Assembly: GCA_913048435.1 (NCBI GenBank)
Contig: CAJWWC010000004.1
Location: 1 to 64,000, forward strand
Origin: an uncultured Flavobacteriales bacterium
GTDB lineage: Bacteria; Bacteroidota; Bacteroidia; Flavobacteriales; UBA7312
DNA: 64,000 nucleotides
Direction of reading: 5' to 3'
Part shown: piece by piece, positions 63,878-64,000 of the stretch
Numbering within the stretch: position 1 is the stretch's first letter
How the letters are laid out: every line of letters starts with the position of its first letter
The notes under the pieces: model-generated
Told to the model about the DNA's origin: nothing
Seen by the model: only the letters and a program-made list of their open reading frames with translations
Databases searched by the model: none
Made by a program: the position numbers and the translations under genes

Positions 63878-64000
63878 ATTTTATTTCTCCCATATTGTAA
63901 AATTTTAAACAGCCATTGACTTCTACAACCAATTGACCATTCTCATTGACAGATTTTATAATACCATCAAAATACTCACCATTCTTTAAAAATTTTTGAA
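63867..64000 (-). CDS. birA: Biotin--protein ligase, C-terminal part (5' end outside window)
   Basis: An open frame on the minus strand runs from the right edge to a TAA at 63869-63867, about 43 codons. It reads GEYFDGIIKSVNENGQLVVEV followed by NGCLKFYNMGEIKFMF, matching the SH3-like C-terminal domain of biotin ligases (...GIIKGV...GxLxVE...F..kEIKfl). It overlaps the convergent SRPBCC stop by 11 bases. The catalytic domain would lie beyond the window, so identity rests on the tail only. Confidence 0.72.
   Translation of the reverse strand, partial: QKFLKNGEYFDGIIKSVNENGQLVVEVNGCLKFYNMGEIKFMF

Overview
This window reads as a low-GC chromosomal segment from a member of the Bacteroidota, most likely a marine Flavobacteriia/Flavobacteriales-type organism. 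The grounds are a type IX secretion (T9SS) C-terminal sorting domain, a TonB receptor with a carboxypeptidase-regulatory N-terminal domain, DUF4856, DUF3822, DUF5606 and GCTD-repeat proteins, the futalosine-pathway gene mqnA, no recognisable Shine-Dalgarno sequences, and at least sixteen copies of the Bacteroidota -7 promoter motif TAnnTTTG at sensible distances from starts. Genus cannot be fixed from the sequence alone.

Layout. 1-1.6 kb: 3' part of a secreted collagen-like/DUF4856 protein. 1.6-4.6 kb: tRNA-Leu, tRNA-Gly and mutS on the minus strand. 4.6-13.8 kb: an RNA methyltransferase, an OmpA/TPR lipoprotein, folK plus a deoxynucleoside kinase, sppA, a queuosine-precursor transporter, DUF2797, a GH3-family enzyme and a second deoxynucleoside kinase. 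13.8-17.4 kb: pdhB and a membrane pyrophosphatase with a C-terminal extension. 17.5-23.9 kb: a seven-gene plus-strand run etfB-etfA-bfn-nupC-thyA-(saccharopine-dehydrogenase-like)-folA, with neighbours overlapping by 1 base or a few bases apart. 23.9-29.7 kb: minus-strand tig-clpP-clpX, an M3 peptidase and DUF5606. 29.7-38.2 kb: an orphan HsdR-N nuclease domain, holA, a TonB receptor, pyrG-yidC, mqnA and DUF456. 38.3-45.1 kb: a T9SS cargo protein, purB, lhgO, a YceI-like remnant and a UMF1-type MFS carrier. 45.3-50.4 kb: acnB, a MacB-like permease and the rpsF-rpsR-rplI operon. 50.6-57.8 kb: dnaX, an M16 peptidase, icd and a lipoprotein. 57.8-64 kb: an acyltransferase and RecD-like helicase, two Bacteroidota-specific unknowns, rsmD-coaD, a Nudix gene, pyrE, an SRPBCC protein and the 3' end of birA.

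Functionally the content is nearly all core: DNA repair and replication (mutS, holA, dnaX, helicase), nucleotide and folate supply (thyA, folA, folK, two deoxynucleoside kinases, nupC, pyrG, purB, pyrE), central carbon and electron transfer (pdhB, acnB, icd, etfBA, lhgO, mqnA), proteostasis (tig, clpPX, sppA, M3, M16) and envelope biogenesis (yidC, TonB receptor). I see no insertion sequence, prophage, CRISPR array, integrase or recognisable defence island.

The items most worth a second look are domain architectures on otherwise ordinary genes: the collagen/coiled-coil/GCTD/DUF4856 mosaic at the left edge, an N-terminal exported domain on the NupC transporter, a soluble C-terminal domain on the pyrophosphatase, the orphan HsdR-N domain next to holA, and promoter motifs so close to ATG (clpX, DUF456) that leaderless mRNAs are expected. 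Several starts are moved downstream of the longest open frame, because the upstream frame includes the promoter, overlaps the neighbouring gene, or lacks family homology.
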